A stretch of DNA of 64,000 bases. It comes from Elymus sibiricus (Eukaryota > Streptophyta > Magnoliopsida > Poales > Poaceae). Below the pieces are notes generated by a model. The model saw only the letters and a program-made list of their open reading frames with translations. It had not been told where the DNA came from and did not search any database. The position numbers and the translations under genes were made by a program. Positions 10,261 to 23,200 of the stretch are shown piece by piece. Position 1 is the first letter of the stretch; every line of letters starts with the position of its first letter. The stretch spans positions 367,066,720-367,130,719 of the forward strand of contig CM077671.1 of the NCBI GenBank assembly GCA_039707655.1, in the 5' to 3' direction.

Positions 10261-11232
10261 TTACTCGCTACAAGCTTTCTTCTCTTCTGAACATTCCCTG
10301 GCAAAATGTCCTGCTTCCCTGCAGCGCAAACAAATGAATTCCGACATGTCTCGGGGCTTCTTTGTGATTTCGTAATTTCCTTGGGTTATTGGCTTCCTTT
10401 CTGGGCATTTACTGGCGTAGTGACATGTGTTCTTACACTCAAAATAGGTAATATGACTCTTATCCTTTGTTGGCTTTGGGTTGTTCTGGGAATGCATGCT
10501 CTTTCTCTGCCTGGTCTTCTTCATTCCGATCAATTCTTCTATTTCATGTGGATCAATCTCCACTTTTTCTGTCAGGAAGCCTCCCGGATTCTCTTGGCTT
10601 TCCTTCGTGCAATCTTGTGAAATATGTCCTTCTCCACACGAGTAGCAGGCATTGGAGAAAAATCTGGTTAGGCCTTGTCCATCAGGGTCTTCAACATCTT
10701 CCTTCATCGCAGGTTCTTCTAAAATCTTCTTGAAGGTATCCTTCATTGCTTCTTTCTGGTGCTTGGCAACTTGTTGTACCTTGGGGTAAATGTGGCACTG
10801 AGCCGGGTAGTGGGTGGTTCCTTCACACAAGAAACAAGTCACCAGACTAGTTGGGCATTCCTCAGCTGGGTGATTTTCTTCACAATGAGGGCATCCATCC
10901 TTGTGTTCTTCATGGGTGTGTCCTATTTCTCCACATATTTTGCATGCACAAGGCTTCTTCACTTCATGATCACAGGGCTTCTGTATGGGATGAGACCTTA
11001 GTAGAATCGTCTTGAGTTCTTCCCAAGCAGTTGCTCCATTCCATCCTTGTATAGCTTGTTGTATCTCTTGCCATGTTGCAACACCTTGTGTGAGGCGTCG
11101 TAAGGTGTATGGAACCATATACTCTCCTTCAATACGGTACTCCTTCATGTGATCTTCCATGTTCTGTACCCACTGTGCTACTTCCAGTTGTGTCATTGGT
11201 CCGGAGAATGTAGGTCCATCTTCATTCACCAT
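10261..11232 (-). CDS. gag-like protein with six zinc-knuckle motifs (element C)
   Basis: 323 codons from MVNEDGPTFSGPMTQLEVAQ. The N-terminal 80 residues resemble the end of a retrotransposon gag capsid (WQEIQQAIQGWNGATAWEEL). An array of cysteine/histidine knuckles follows: CKICGEIGH with a displaced last Cys, CPHCEENHPAEEC, CFLCEGTTHYPAQC, CYSCGEGHISQDC, a degenerate one lacking the first Cys (YFECKNTCHYASKC), and CLRCREAGHFAREC near the C terminus. Most gag proteins have one or two knuckles; six is unusual. It should bind nucleic acid. The ORF is uninterrupted. The start shown is the first ATG in the frame; an earlier non-ATG continuation is not excluded. No protease follows in frame. Confidence 0.75.
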   Translation of the reverse strand: MVNEDGPTFSGPMTQLEVAQWVQNMEDHMKEYRIEGEYMVPYTLRRLTQGVATWQEIQQAIQGWNGATAWEELKTILLRSHPIQKPCDHEVKKPCACKICGEIGHTHEEHKDGCPHCEENHPAEECPTSLVTCFLCEGTTHYPAQCHIYPKVQQVAKHQKEAMKDTFKKILEEPAMKEDVEDPDGQGLTRFFSNACYSCGEGHISQDCTKESQENPGGFLTEKVEIDPHEIEELIGMKKTRQRKSMHSQNNPKPTKDKSHITYFECKNTCHYASKCPERKPITQGNYEITKKPRDMSEFICLRCREAGHFARECSEEKKACSE

Positions 11233-11763
11233 CTATTGGGTCAAAGGGTTTTGGGATGAGATACGGGAGAGAGATGGAGGGAGATACACACAATACAAAC
11301 AATAGTTTTGAAAATAGGTTTTATTTGTGGCCGTCGAAAAAAAATACACACAAATGATAGCTCACAAATCATCGTATCTAACGTGAGTATACAACAGGGG
11401 TTTGGTCTTCTAGGGGACATAAAATCTTGGAATTTCTTCAGGGTCTTCAATTCCTTCGGGTTTGTATAGTCTTCAATTTTTGTAGCTCTTTCCATAGTGA
11501 AATCCTTTTTTTTTGTCTGAGTTGGTCATCAGTTGTCCGATATCTTGTCCTTGTTGAAGTGACATTAGTTGATTCCTCCGAGTGGTCAAAGGGACAAGGG
11601 TATTGTCTAACTATTTGGGGTAAGAGGAATATTTTGATAAAACTCAGAAGGATATGAAGTAACGGATCTTTTTGCAAATAAAGTTTGAGAGATATCATGT
11701 CCTATGGGCTTTCCAGTTTCTAGGGTCACGTCCTACAGTCAACATGTGCTCTGATACCATTTC
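11233..11763 (-). other. Element C leader with tRNA-Met primer site
   Basis: A 0.5 kb leader between LTR and gag-like ORF. GCTCTGATACCA at 11748-11759 is TGGTATCAGAGC in element sense (initiator tRNA-Met), four bases from the LTR edge at 11764. The remainder shows no recognised gene. Confidence 0.75.
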
Positions 11764-12815
11764 TGTAGCGTCCCGACTCAAAACGAGTTAAGCCTCTGTG
11801 TGTCAGTGCCATCCCTGGATCAGTATGCTGGCACACACAGCACATCAATGTTTATATCAAAGTGCAATCACATGTAAATAACGTAAAACTGATATATACC
11901 TCTTAAATCTCAGCGGAAACAGTCAACGGGAGTGGAGTCCCAATAAACACCAACGGCAGGTTGAGTGCAGACCGTAACCCTGAATCGTACTCTTACTCGT
12001 CGTAGAAAAGTATCTGCAACATAAGACGTTGCAGCCGTGTAGGTGAGTACATTGAATGTACCGGCAAGATCACCATAGAAATAAATGATAAAGGCTATTC
12101 TATATGCAAAAGGCTTTGTGGCTCTGTGTCTGAGTTTTTGCATAAAAGCTGGTTTTATTTTCCCTACAACAAAGGAGTCAAACGAAAAATCACTATAAAA
12201 GTTGGTTGTTAATGAGATGGTTCCACCAACCAATTCTCATGTCCCAAAAATTATTACTAGACCCACTCATCAATTTTATTAATTGTGTTGAGACTGGCTG
12301 ATAGTATCATCTCTGGTGCTCATGTTGTCCATAACCGGGGACACGGCTAATCGATTAGTTTGACACTCTGCAGAGGTTTGTACACTTTACCCGCAAGATT
12401 CGATCCCTCCTGTTGTGTCCTCGCACTGCCTGGTGTTTGAGAACGAGATGATCGAAACATGGTCTTCCAAAGCGATCCTCTGATAGAAAGTCAGTGCCCA
12501 TCCAATCCTACCGTTCTTCTACATCTCGTAGCAATCTGACCTACCAGAGTCACCACTAAGGTCAACCAAGCAAGAGCCCATATTGACTTGAGGCTGCACA
12601 CGTAAGCTTTCCGGGCTTGAAGTATCCATCCAAATCTTTGAGCCTGGGTGGCATTCCGTTGGGATGATCACAGGTAGATACCAGGATTCCCGGCATAACC
12701 ATGATAGATATAAGGCTACCAAAATGCATGTCCAATCCACCCAGAGGTATATTGAGTCCTTGAAGTCTTGATCATAATGCAGGTCTTCAAATAATTAATT
12801 AACCTCACATCACTC
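11764..12815 (-). repeat. Element C, 5' LTR, inner part
   Basis: It begins (on +) TGTAGCGTCCCGACTC next to the primer site and runs to the element B insertion. The last five bases, CACTC (12811-12815), are the left TSD copy of element B. The LTR resumes after 20218. No gene is recognised. Confidence 0.85.
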
Positions 12816-14507
12816 TGATGTCTACTATGCAACTTTATTCTTGTAGAATTTGTTGGGCCTCCAAGCGCAGAGTTTTGTAGGACAGTAGCAATTTTCCCTC
12901 AAGTGGATGACCTAAGGTTTATCAATCCGTGGGAGGTGTAGGATGAAGATGGTCTCTCTCAAACAACCCTGCAATTAAATACAAGAAATCTCTTGTGTCC
13001 CCAACACACCCAATACAATGGCAAATTGTATAGGTGCACTAGTTCAGAGAAGAGATGGTGATACAAGTGCAATATGGATGGTAGATATAGGTTTTTATAA
13101 TCTGAAAATATAAAAACAGCAAGGTAGCAAGTAACAAAAGTGAGCACAAACGGTATTGCAATGCTTGAAAACAAGGCCTAGGGTCCGTACTTTCGCTAGT
13201 GCAATCTCTCAACAATGCTAATATAATTGGATCACATAACCATCCCTCAACGTGCAACGAAGAATCACTCCAAAGTTCTTATCTAGCGGAGAACATAAGA
13301 AGAAATTGTTTGTAGGGTACGAAACCACCTTAAAGTTATTCTTTCCGATCTATCTATTCAAGAGTTCATACTAAGATAACATCAAGTTATCCTTTTCGTT
13401 CGATCTATCTAAGAGTTCGTACTAGAATAATACCATATGATACGCATCAACCAACTCTAATGTCACCTAGATACTCCAATGTCACCACAAGTATCTATGA
13501 GTTAATTATATGATACGCATCAAACAATTTCAGATTCATAATATTCAATCCACACAAAGAACCTCAAAGAGTGCCCCAAGATTTCTATCGGGGAAAGTAG
13601 GACAAGAACGTGTATCAACCCCTATGCATAGATTACCCCAATGTCACCACGGGAATCCGCAAGTTGAGTACCAAAACATACATCAAGTGAATCACTAGAA
13701 CACCCCATTGTCACCATGGGTATCCACATGCAAGACATATATCAAGTGTTCTCAAATCCAATATTCAATCCAACATAACGATATCTCAAAGGGAAAGATT
13801 CAATTCATCACAACATGATAGCAAGGGAATAACATCATATGATCTGACTACATTAACAAAGCCCGTGATACATCAAGATTGTGACATCTCAAGAACACGA
13901 GAGAGAGATTTTGAACACATAGCTATTGGTACATACCCTCAGCCCCGAGGGTGGACTACTCCCTCCTCGTCATGGCCTTCGCCGGGATGATGAAGATGGC
14001 CACCGGAGATGGATTCCCCTCTCCGGCAGGGTACTGGAACGTCTCCAGATTGGTTTTTTGTCGATACAGAGAGTTGCGGCGGCGGAGCGGAGAGTCTAGG
14101 GCTATTCTTTGGGGTTTCCGAATATTTTGGAATTTATAGGCATCGTAGGCGGTGGAGGGGGTGCCCGAGGCGCCCAGCACCCACCAGGCCGCGCTAGGGG
14201 GCATCTGGCGCGCCCTGGTGGGTGATGGCCACCCTGGGCCCCCTCTTCTGGTGTTCTTTGGCCCATCTTCTTTCTTCTGGTCCGTAAAAATCCACAAAAA
14301 TCCCCGCAGCGTTTTATCTCCATTTGGTACTGATTTTCTGCGAAGTAAAAAAAAAGCAAAAACAGCAACTGGCACTTTGGCACTATGTCAGTAGATTAGT
14401 CCCAAAAAATGATATAAAGTTATAATAAAATGATTGTAAAACATCCAAGAATGATAATATAACAGCATGGAACAAGCAAAAATTATAGATACGTTGGAGA
14501 CGTATCA
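12816..14507 (-). repeat. Element B, 3' LTR
   Basis: Left LTR, from TGATGTCTACTATGC to the inner end GACGTATCA at 14507, next to the polypurine tract. A TATAAA box on the - strand lies at 14133-14138, and a GC-rich hairpin sits just upstream of it at 14178-14224. Confidence 0.93.
14178..14224 (-). promoter_or_regulatory. GC-rich hairpin in element B 3' LTR
   Basis: Arms 14178-14195 and 14207-14224 are inverted repeats of CACCCACCAGGGCGCGCC with one or two mismatches, around an 11 nt loop. Flanking sequence extends the pairing imperfectly. It lies upstream of the LTR TATA box. Confidence 0.8.
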
Positions 14508-14544
14508 GCATCCCCAAGCTTAATTCCTACTCGTCCTCGAGTAG
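14508..14544 (-). other. Element B polypurine tract and AGGA-loop hairpin
   Basis: In element sense, the hairpin CTACTCG-AGGA-CGAGTAG (14527-14544, perfect 7 bp stem) is followed by AAGCTTGGGGATGC (14508-14521), which abuts the 3' LTR. This is the expected position for plus-strand priming. Confidence 0.85.
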
Positions 14545-17500
14545 GTAAATGATAAAAACAGAATTTTTGATGTGGAATGCTGCCTAACATGTTCATCTCA
14601 TATATTTTTTTCTTTTGTATAGCATGGACATTTGGACTTATAATGATTCAAAGCAATATTCTAGTTTTAACATAATGACTTCAATACTCAAGCATGTCAA
14701 CAAGTAACCACGTCTTTCAAAATATCAACACTAAAGAAAGTTATCCCTAGCCCATCATGCTCAATCATTGATCCATTCATGAAACACACTCAAATATTAG
14801 CTATGCCCAATGCTCAAGTACGATCATAGTGCCCCCTAGTTGGTGCTTATAAGAGAAGATGAGACTCAAAGTAAAAATAAAAATTGCATATAGTAAATAG
14901 ATAGGCCCTTCGTAAAGGGAAGTAGGGATTTGTAGAGGTGCCAGAGCTCAAGGTTTAAATTGAGAGAGAGAAATATTTTGGGTGGCATGCTTTTCCTGTC
15001 AACGAAAACGACAAAGTAGCTCACAATACTTTCCATGCTAGATATATCATAGGCGGTTCCCAAACAGAAAATAAAGTTTATTCCTTTTTCCACCAAACTT
15101 TCACTTTCCATGGCGGGCCGTATCCACGGTTGCCTTCCATACCAACACTTTCCAAGGAATTTATTATTTGACAACATAAAGTAAATATATTTTTTTCTTT
15201 TTCATTTCGGGAATGGGCATCCCTATTTCCGCCGCACTCTCGTGCAATGACAAGTGAATAAACACTCATCTTGAGAATAACACATCTAGCATGGAAAAAA
15301 TATTGGACACTCCCCACCGTTTCATGAGCGGTACGGGCACACAAAAGAGAAAATTTATTTTGAAAATTGAGAGATGGCACATGCAAATTTCCTTGGAACG
15401 GCATGGAAATACTGCATATAGGTAGGTATGGTGGACTCATAGGGCAAAACTTGGTTTAAGGATTTTGGATGCACAAGTAGTATTTCTACTTAGTACAAAA
15501 TGAAGGCTAGCAAATAGATTGGGAAGCAACCAAACCAAGAAACGAAAAATCACATAAGTGAGCATTGAACATAACTAACACCGAATAATGCACCACAAGT
15601 TGGATGTAACTTCATTGCATAACTGTTGACTTTCGTGCATGCATATGGAATCACAAACCTTAACACCAATATTCCTACTAAGCATAATTACTCACTAACA
15701 TGACTCACATATTACTATCATCATGTTTCAAAACTATTACAAGGAATCAAGTTTAATTTTTCCAATGATCTTCATGAAAGTTTTTATTATATCCTCCTTG
15801 GATATCTATCACTTTGGGACTAGTTTCATATATTGCCATTGCTTTTTGGCAAGCTCAAACAAATTTAAGTGAAGCACATGAGCATAAAGATTTCATCCCT
15901 CAAAAAGGTATAAGTGAAGCATGAGAGGAAATGACAAGCTACTCTCAAAAGATATAAGTGAAGATCAATGAGTAGTCAAACAATTAAGTAGCTATGTGAG
16001 GACTCTCTCTCTCTCTCTCTCTCTCAATAAATATTTTCAGATCTGAGTATTTTATTCAAACAACAAACTAAACAAAAATAGAACTCCAAGAATAGCACGC
16101 ATCATGTGAACAAATAAAAATTTAGGCTCAACATAGGCTAACCGATAGTTGATGAAGAGAGGTGGGATGCGTAGCATCCCCAAGCTTAGATGCTTGAGAC
16201 TTCTTGAAATATTTACTTGGGGTGCCTTGGGCATCCCCAAGCTTGAGATTTTGTATCTCGTTCAATCCTCTCATATAAGGGTTTCACCTATTCTCAAAAA
16301 CTTCATCCACACAAAACTCGAAAAGAACTCGTGAGATAGGTTAGTACACATAAAAACAAATCAACACTTCATGTACTGCCTAGGCAAGTTGCACAATAAT
16401 TTTCAAACATCGTCTACTGTTTACTATCATTTCCACAATTTATATCTACCAATATAGGCTATGGAAACTATAGGATAAGTAGATAACAAAACTATGACAC
16501 CAATCTGTCCAAACAGAATAGCCTGTAGTAATCTATTAAACTAGTGTACTTATGTAACTCAAAAATTATGAAAATTTAGGACATGCTAAATAATTTATAT
16601 GAAAATACTGTGTAAAAATTTCAGAAACTTTCCACGTTCCACTAAAATATGAAAATGCAAACACTACAGCAAAAGTTTCTGTTTTTATACAGCACACATC
16701 AAAACATGCAATGCAGGCATCCTAAGACAATTCTTGGAACTTTTTATTGAAAAACAAGATTATAAATAACACCTAACAGAAAATAAAAAATATATAATTA
16801 TGATCCAAGCAGAGCACATAATATGTGACGAATAAAAATATAGCTCTAAGTAAGATATACCGATAATGTTGGAGACGAAAGAGGGGATGCCTTCCGGGGC
16901 ATCCCCAAGCTTAGGCGCTTGAGTCTTCCTTGGATATTACCTTGGGGTGCCTTGGGAATCCCCAAGCTTAGGTTCTTGTCACTCCTTATTCTCCTCATAT
17001 TGGTGTCTCGCCCAAAATTTGAAAACTTCAATCACACAAAACTTAACGGAACTTCGTGAGATGGGTTAGTATAATAAAGATAGATCATTCACTTAGGTAC
17101 TGTCAAGACAAGATTCAGAATTGTTCCCACATGATACCTACTGTATTCTACCATTCCCATAATTTATACCACTAAATATAAGCTATGGAAACACTAAAAC
17201 AAGCAAACTATGCATGCAAAACAGAATCTGTCAAAAACAGAACAGTCTGTGAAGATCTGTAGTGTAACCATACTTCCTTGTCTCTCAAAATTCTGAAAAA
17301 TTAGGAAAATCTGAATAATTTGTATATAAATACTGTGTAAAAATTTCATATCATTATCACGCTCCAGTAAAAAATTAAAACTCCTGTACTGGAGTCAAAA
17401 GTTTCTGTTTTGGTTCAGCATCAATTCCACTCATCTTGTGAGTCTTCCCAAAGGCTTTACTTGGCACTTTAAAGAAATAAAAGGCACAAAACATGATTAC

Positions 17501-17615
17501 GACAGTATCTTAATCATGTGAACACACAAAAACAGAAAGTAAAAGTGTTGGGTTGTCTCCCAACAAGCGCTTTTCTTGAATGCCTTTTAGCTAGGCATGA
17601 TGATTTCAATGATGC
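14545..17615 (-). other. Element B noncoding internal region
   Basis: 3.1 kb without a credible gene. It contains further copies of the polypurine-tract word at 16174-16187, 16231-16244 and 16899-16912 and a variant at 16956-16969, several inside small GGGATGC/GCATCCC palindromes. There are also degenerate repeats of a TATAAGTGAAGCA word around 15860-15965. The same layout is present in F (40157-42584) and, inverted, in E (30201-32830). Confidence 0.75.
16003..16025. repeat. (CT)n microsatellite
   Basis: About eleven uninterrupted CT units inside element B's internal region. Confidence 0.95.
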
Positions 17616-18400
17616 TCACATAGGAATAATAATTGAAACATGCAAAAGAGCATAATGAATCTCATGAAAAGAACATTTAAGTCTAACCCACTTCCTATGA
17701 ATAGGGATTTTGTGAGCAAACAATTTATGGGAGCAAGAATCAACTAGCATAGGAAGGTAAAACAAGCATAACTTCAAAACTTTGAACACATAGGGAGGAA
17801 ACTTGATATTATTGCAATTCCTACAAGCATATGTTCCTCCCTCATAATAATTTTCAGTGGCATCATGAAGGAATTTCACAACATAACTATCACATAAAGC
17901 ATTATCTTCATGATCCACAAGCATAGAAAATTTGTCACTCTCCACATAAGCAATTTTCTTCTCATTCATAATAGTGGGAGCAAACTCAACAAAATAACTA
18001 TCATGAGATACTTGATTGACATAACCACTTTGAATATTAAAATCATGATGACAAGTTTCATGGTTACTATCACTCTTTATAGCATACATGTCATCGTCAT
18101 AATCATCATAGATAGTAGGCATGTCATTATCATAACAAATTTGCTCATCAAAACTTGGGGGACTAAAAATATCATCTTCATCAAACATAGCATCCCCAAC
18201 TTATGGCTTTGCATATCATTAGCATCATGGATATTCAGAGAATTCATACTAGCAATATTGCAATCATGCTCATCATTCAAGGAATTCTCATTAAGTATTT
18301 TCATAAATTCTTCCTCTACCAATTGAGCACAATTTTCCAAACCATCATTTTCACGAAAGACATTAAAAAGACGAACCAATTGATGCAACCTAAACTCCAT
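17616..18400 (-). pseudogene. pol-less element ORF, copy in B (frameshifted)
   Basis: The B version of the ORF shared by B, E and F. The likely start is MEFRLHQLVRLFNVF near 18400. The N-terminal third differs from the E/F version, then converges at the HDCN-ASMNS-NIHDANDMQSHKLGDA core. A one-base loss at 18200 (CCCCAACTT instead of CCCCAAGCTT) shifts the frame; the rest continues as a 190-codon ORF through to the C-terminal Cys/hydrophobic region (ACRNCNNIKF, KLCLFYLPMLVDSCSHKLF). Function unknown; unrelated by eye to gag, protease, RT or integrase. Confidence 0.75.
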
Positions 18401-18494
18401 TTTTTGTAGTTTTCTTTTATAAAACCAAACTAGTGAAAAACAAGAAACTAAAAGATTGAATTGCAAGATCTAAAGATATACCCAAGCACTCACC

Positions 18495-18512
18495 TCCCCG
18501 GCAATGGCGCCA
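18495..18512 (-). other. Element B primer-binding site (tRNA-Asp type)
   Basis: TGGCGCCATTGCCGGGGA in element sense, one mismatch from the complement of the plant tRNA-Asp(GUC) 3' end used by Athila-type elements, 10 bases inside the 5' LTR. Confidence 0.88.
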
Positions 18513-18522
18513 GAAAAGAGCT

Positions 18523-20213
18523 TGATGTCTACTACGCAACTTTATTCTTGTAGACTTTGTTGGGCCTCAGAGCGCAGAGTTTTGTAGGACAGTAGCAATT
18601 TTCCCTCAAGTGGATGACCTAAGGTTTATCAATCTGTGGGAGGTGTAGGATGAAGATGGTATCTCTCAAACAACCCTGCAACCAAATACAAGAAATCTCT
18701 TGTGTCCCCAACACACCCAATACAATGGCAAATTGTATAGGTGCACTAGTTCGACAAAGAGATGGTGATACAAGTGCAATATGGATGGTAGATATAGGTT
18801 TATGTAATCTGAAAATATAAAAACAGCAAGGTAGCAAGTAACAAAAGTGTGCACAAACGGTATTGCAATGCTTGAAAACAAGGCCTAGGGTCCGTACTTT
18901 CGCTAGTGCAATCTCTCAACAATGCTAATATAATTGGATCACATAACCATCCCTCAACGTGCAACGAAGAATCACTCCAAAGTTCTTATCTAGCGGAGAA
19001 CATAAGAAAAATTGTTTGTAGGGTACGAAACCACCTTAAAGTTATTCTTTCCGACCTATCTATTCAAGAGTTCGTACTAAGATAACATCAAGTTATCCTT
19101 TCTGTTTGATCTATCTAAGAGTTCGTACTAGAATAACACCATATGATACGCATCAACCAACTCTAATGTCACCTAGATACTCCAATGTCACCACAAGTAT
19201 CCATGAGTTAATTATGCGATATGCATCAAACAATTTCAGATTCATAATATTCAATCCACACAAAGAACCTCAAAGAGTGCCCCAATATTTCTATCGGAGA
19301 AAGTAGGACAAGGACGTGTATCAACCCCTATGCATAGATTACCCCAATGTCACCGCGGGAATCCGCAACTTGAGTACCAAAACATACATCAAGTGAATCA
19401 ATAGAACACCCCATTGTCACCACGGGTATCCACATGCAAGACATATATCAAGTGTTCTCAAATCCAATATTCAATCCAACTTAACGATATCTCAAAGGGA
19501 AAGATTCAATTTATCACAACATGATAGCAAGGGAATAACATCATATGATCCGACTACATTAACAAAGCCCGTGATACATCAAGATCGTGACATCTTAAGA
19601 ACATGAGAGAGAGAGATTGAACACATAGCTACTGGTACATACCCTCAGCCCCGAGGGTGGACTACTCCCTCCTCGTCATGGCCTCCGCCGGGATGATGAA
19701 GATGGCCACCGGAGATGGATTCCCTCTCCGGCAGGGTACCGGATCGTCTCCAGATTGGTTTTTCGTCGATACAGAGAGTTGCGGCGGTGGAGCGGAGAGT
19801 CTATGGTTATTCTTTGGGGTTTCCGAATATTTGGGAATTTATAGGCATCAGAGGCGGTGGAGAAGGTGCCCGAGGCGCCCAGCACCCACCAGGCCGTGCC
19901 AGGGGGCCTCTGGCGCGCCCTGGTGGGTGATGGCCACCCTGGGCCCCCTCTTCTGGTGTTCTTTGGCCCATCTTCTTTCTTCTGGTCCGTAAAAAATCCA
20001 CAAAAATCCTCACAGCGTTTTACCTCCGTTTGGTACTGATTTTCTGCGAGGTAAAAAACAAGCAAAAACAGCAACTGGCACTTTGGCACTATGTCAATAG
20101 GTTAGTCCCAAAAAATGATATAAAGTTATAATAAAATGATTGTAAAACATCCAAGAATGATAATATAACAGCATGGAACAAGCAAAAATTATAGATACGT
20201 TGGAGACGTATCA
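18523..20213 (-). repeat. Element B, 5' LTR
   Basis: TGATGTCTACTACGC to GACGTATCA, 1691 bp, matching 12816-14507. The TATA box on - lies near 19840 and the GC hairpin at 19883-19929. The right TSD, CACTC, follows directly. Confidence 0.93.
19883..19929 (-). promoter_or_regulatory. GC-rich hairpin in element B 5' LTR
   Basis: Arms 19883-19900 and 19912-19929, the same inverted repeat as in the 3' LTR. Both LTRs of B keep the full structure, unlike D, E and F. Confidence 0.8.
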
Positions 20214-23200
20214 CACTCCTGAATGTCACAACCAAACCCCGTCTACTAAAGCGTAGCAATTGTGAAGTAACGTCCCTTCCCGGGCAATGGTAACAGGATG
20301 TTGGGTTTCTCCTACCTCATGATACTACAACAAGTTCAAGCTCAATAACCTACTGGATGTATGATGGAAAGATTGATTCTAGTGCAAATAAAACATAGGT
20401 AATGTAAGATGATCAAAGTGAACTTGCCTGTACTGTTGATGAAGATAATACCGCTCTTAGAAAATAACTTGATAGAACTATTCGTCACTCTCCGATGAAA
20501 TCTATATAATTAAACATTGCATTCATAAGCAAACACTTCTAGTAATCAATTCTACCAATCAAAAAGCAACACAAAAACCAAACACAAAAGGGTTGTGATG
20601 AAGGAAATACTTAAGACAAAAATTAAAACAACAAAACTTCATCAAAACAACCAAGAATAGTTTTTTCTACAAACAACCTATTCTCAATAGTATCCAAATC
20701 AACAGCAACGTAAAATCTAACAAAAATATTTAGTAAATCTTTTACTAGCAAAAAGAATTACTTTTGAAGAACAACTAAGAACTATCAAAACAACACCCTA
20801 GACAACATAAGTGTTTGTCTAATAAACTTAACAACAAGAAAACAAAAATATAAAACAAAGGAATAACAGAAAGTATTTTTCTCATAAAACTTTATTACAA
20901 AAAGAACTAATTGAAAAGCTTTTATTAAACACTTTCTATGACCTAAACATTGTTAACCTTGAATTAAACCACAAACAATTTCAACTTTAATACAAATTGT
21001 TTCTGGTCTAAACTAAAGTTAATAGAAAAAATAAAGCTATAAAACAATTTTGAAAGTATTTTCAAATAGTAAAATAGCAATGAAATCAATTTGCAAGTTA
21101 TTATTGAACTAGGATTGATTTCATGCAAAATCAAATAACAATAAATAAGAATAAAAATAAAATAATCTTTGTTGAAATACTACTGTTAAATAACAGAAAA
21201 CAAAGTAAAACTTGTGAACTAATACAAAAGAAAACAAATTAAAAACATTTAAAACAAAAGAAATAGAAATAAATTTAAAAGAACTAAAACATAATCTTTT
21301 TTGTTAAAAATCCTAATTTAAAATATTCTAAAAATTCTCAAATTCTACCTACTGTTAAATAAAGTCACTAGTGACTAGTAGATAAAAGAATCAACTCAAA
21401 ACCTATTTTTAAACTCAAGTTATTCACAAAACAAGATTTAAATCAAATCTGTTTGAATTCAAATTTAAAATTTTCAAATATGGTCAAACTTTATACCTAC
21501 AGAAACTAGATAAAATTTGTGACATAATGCAAAAAGAATCAAATTAAAATAATAAAAATCCTAAGAGATATCTAATTTAAAAAACTAAAACTATTCTGTT
21601 TTTAAAACAGAAACAGAAAAAGAAAACAAATCTAACTAACGGACAGGGGTACACGTGGTGCTACGCTATTGGCCGAAAGGGGTGTGCGCTAGAGCTAATC
21701 AGGCGGACGGCCGCAAAGTAGAGCATAACGCTTCGGCTAAAATTAACAAAAAGAAAACAAGACGGTTCAGTAAAAATAAAACCGAATCGGTACGTAGTGT
21801 CTACTCTACACCGTAGATTCTAGATCGGACGGGCGAGGAGGCTTACCGAGTCTAGGTCGCCGGCGAGGGGATTCCGGCGAGGCGGCGGTGGCAACAAGGG
21901 GCTCGGGGTCGTTGGGGAGGGAGGTCCGGTGGGTCTCCGGCGACGACGCGGGTACTCCTCGATGCAGACGAGCACGGCGGGACGTTTGGTGGCGTCGGCG
22001 AAGCGCGGGGACATCGAGGTGGGGCAGAACGACGGTAATGGCGACGATGGCGGCTCGGGAGTCCGGTGGAGGCGTCTGTGGTGTTCGTTGGCGTCGGTGA
22101 AGGGGTCCAGGTGGTGCTGCGGGACGCGGCAATGAGGTAGGTGGCCACGGGAAGGGGTGGGGAGGTCCGGGGCAAGATGTGGCTCGTCAATGGCATGGCG
22201 GTGGTTTCGGACTCCGGTGAGGAATTGCGGGCGGCGTAGAGGGTTTCGGGAGGGGGGCAGGGGAGAAATCGAGCGAGGGGGCGAGGGACTTTATAGGTAG
22301 AGGCTAGGGAGTGCTAGAACGGCAGAGAATCGGCGAGGGGATTGGCTCCGGCGAGATCTCCTCGAGAAGGAAGGGAGGGGGCGGGAGGAGGAAGGCGAGC
22401 GCGGGGATCGGGTGAGCGGTCGGGTGGGGTCCACCGGTAAGAGAGAGAGAGGGAAGGGAAAAGGATCGGGTGGCCGATCCGATATGATTCGGATCTGGGT
22501 GTGGGTGGATCTGGGCCCCATTGCCCTGGGTGGGCCGCGCACTATTTCCTAAAAAGAAAGTTTTATCCTTTTATAAAACAAAACAGAAATGAAAAAGCTA
22601 AATCAAAGAAAAACTATAATACTTTTATATAGACATATTATATATCAAAATTTATAGAAAAAGATTTCCTATCACATGAACATATTTTCAAGGTCAAACA
22701 AAATTCTCACAGATTCAAATAATTCAAACAGTGCTACTGTTGAAATTTAAAATGCAATAAAATATTTTCAAAAATACCAAAATGATTTCAACTTCATTTT
22801 TCTCCATTTTTTCCATTGAAGGGAATCATTTTACCCTATTTTCCATATAGTTTATTTTTGGAAAAAAATAAATTTGAAAATCACTTCAAGAATGACTTTG
22901 AATTTGAAATTCAAATATTTTCCAAATAGTTTTCTGAGTTTTATGAATTCAAATATAATTCCAATTGCCCCTGGTTTGGAGTGTCATATTGCTCCTCTCA
23001 AGATTTTGAATTTGGGCAAATGGATTGGAATTCATTCAAACTTTGAAATGGAACCCACTATGGAATGAATTCCAAAAAAAAGAAAGTTTTTAGTAGTTTT
23101 CAAAATCAAAAGTTTCAAATCCTTTATTTGAAGAAATCATGTCATGTTCTCTCACTGATTTGAATAGGATGAATTTGAATTCAAAAGCAAAGGGTAAAGT

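Larger units (their letters stand above)
12816..20213 (-). mobile_element. Element B: pol-less Ty3/gypsy-type LTR element
   Basis: Complete element in reverse orientation with a perfect 5 bp TSD, CACTC, at 12811-12815 and 20214-20218. LTRs are 1692 and 1691 bp, starting TGATACGTCTCCAACGTATC in element sense and ending GTAGACATCA. It has a tRNA-Asp-type primer site and an AAGCTTGGGGATGC polypurine tract. The 4.0 kb internal region encodes one broken ORF shared with E and F and no gag, RT or integrase that I can see. LTRs differ at roughly 3% of sites by eye, fitting insertion after C and D. Confidence 0.93.

Noticed and set aside
21806..22200. Several overlapping proline/arginine-rich ORFs on both strands
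   Set aside because: They lie in the GC-rich part of element C's LTR, where open frames occur by composition. No recognisable protein.
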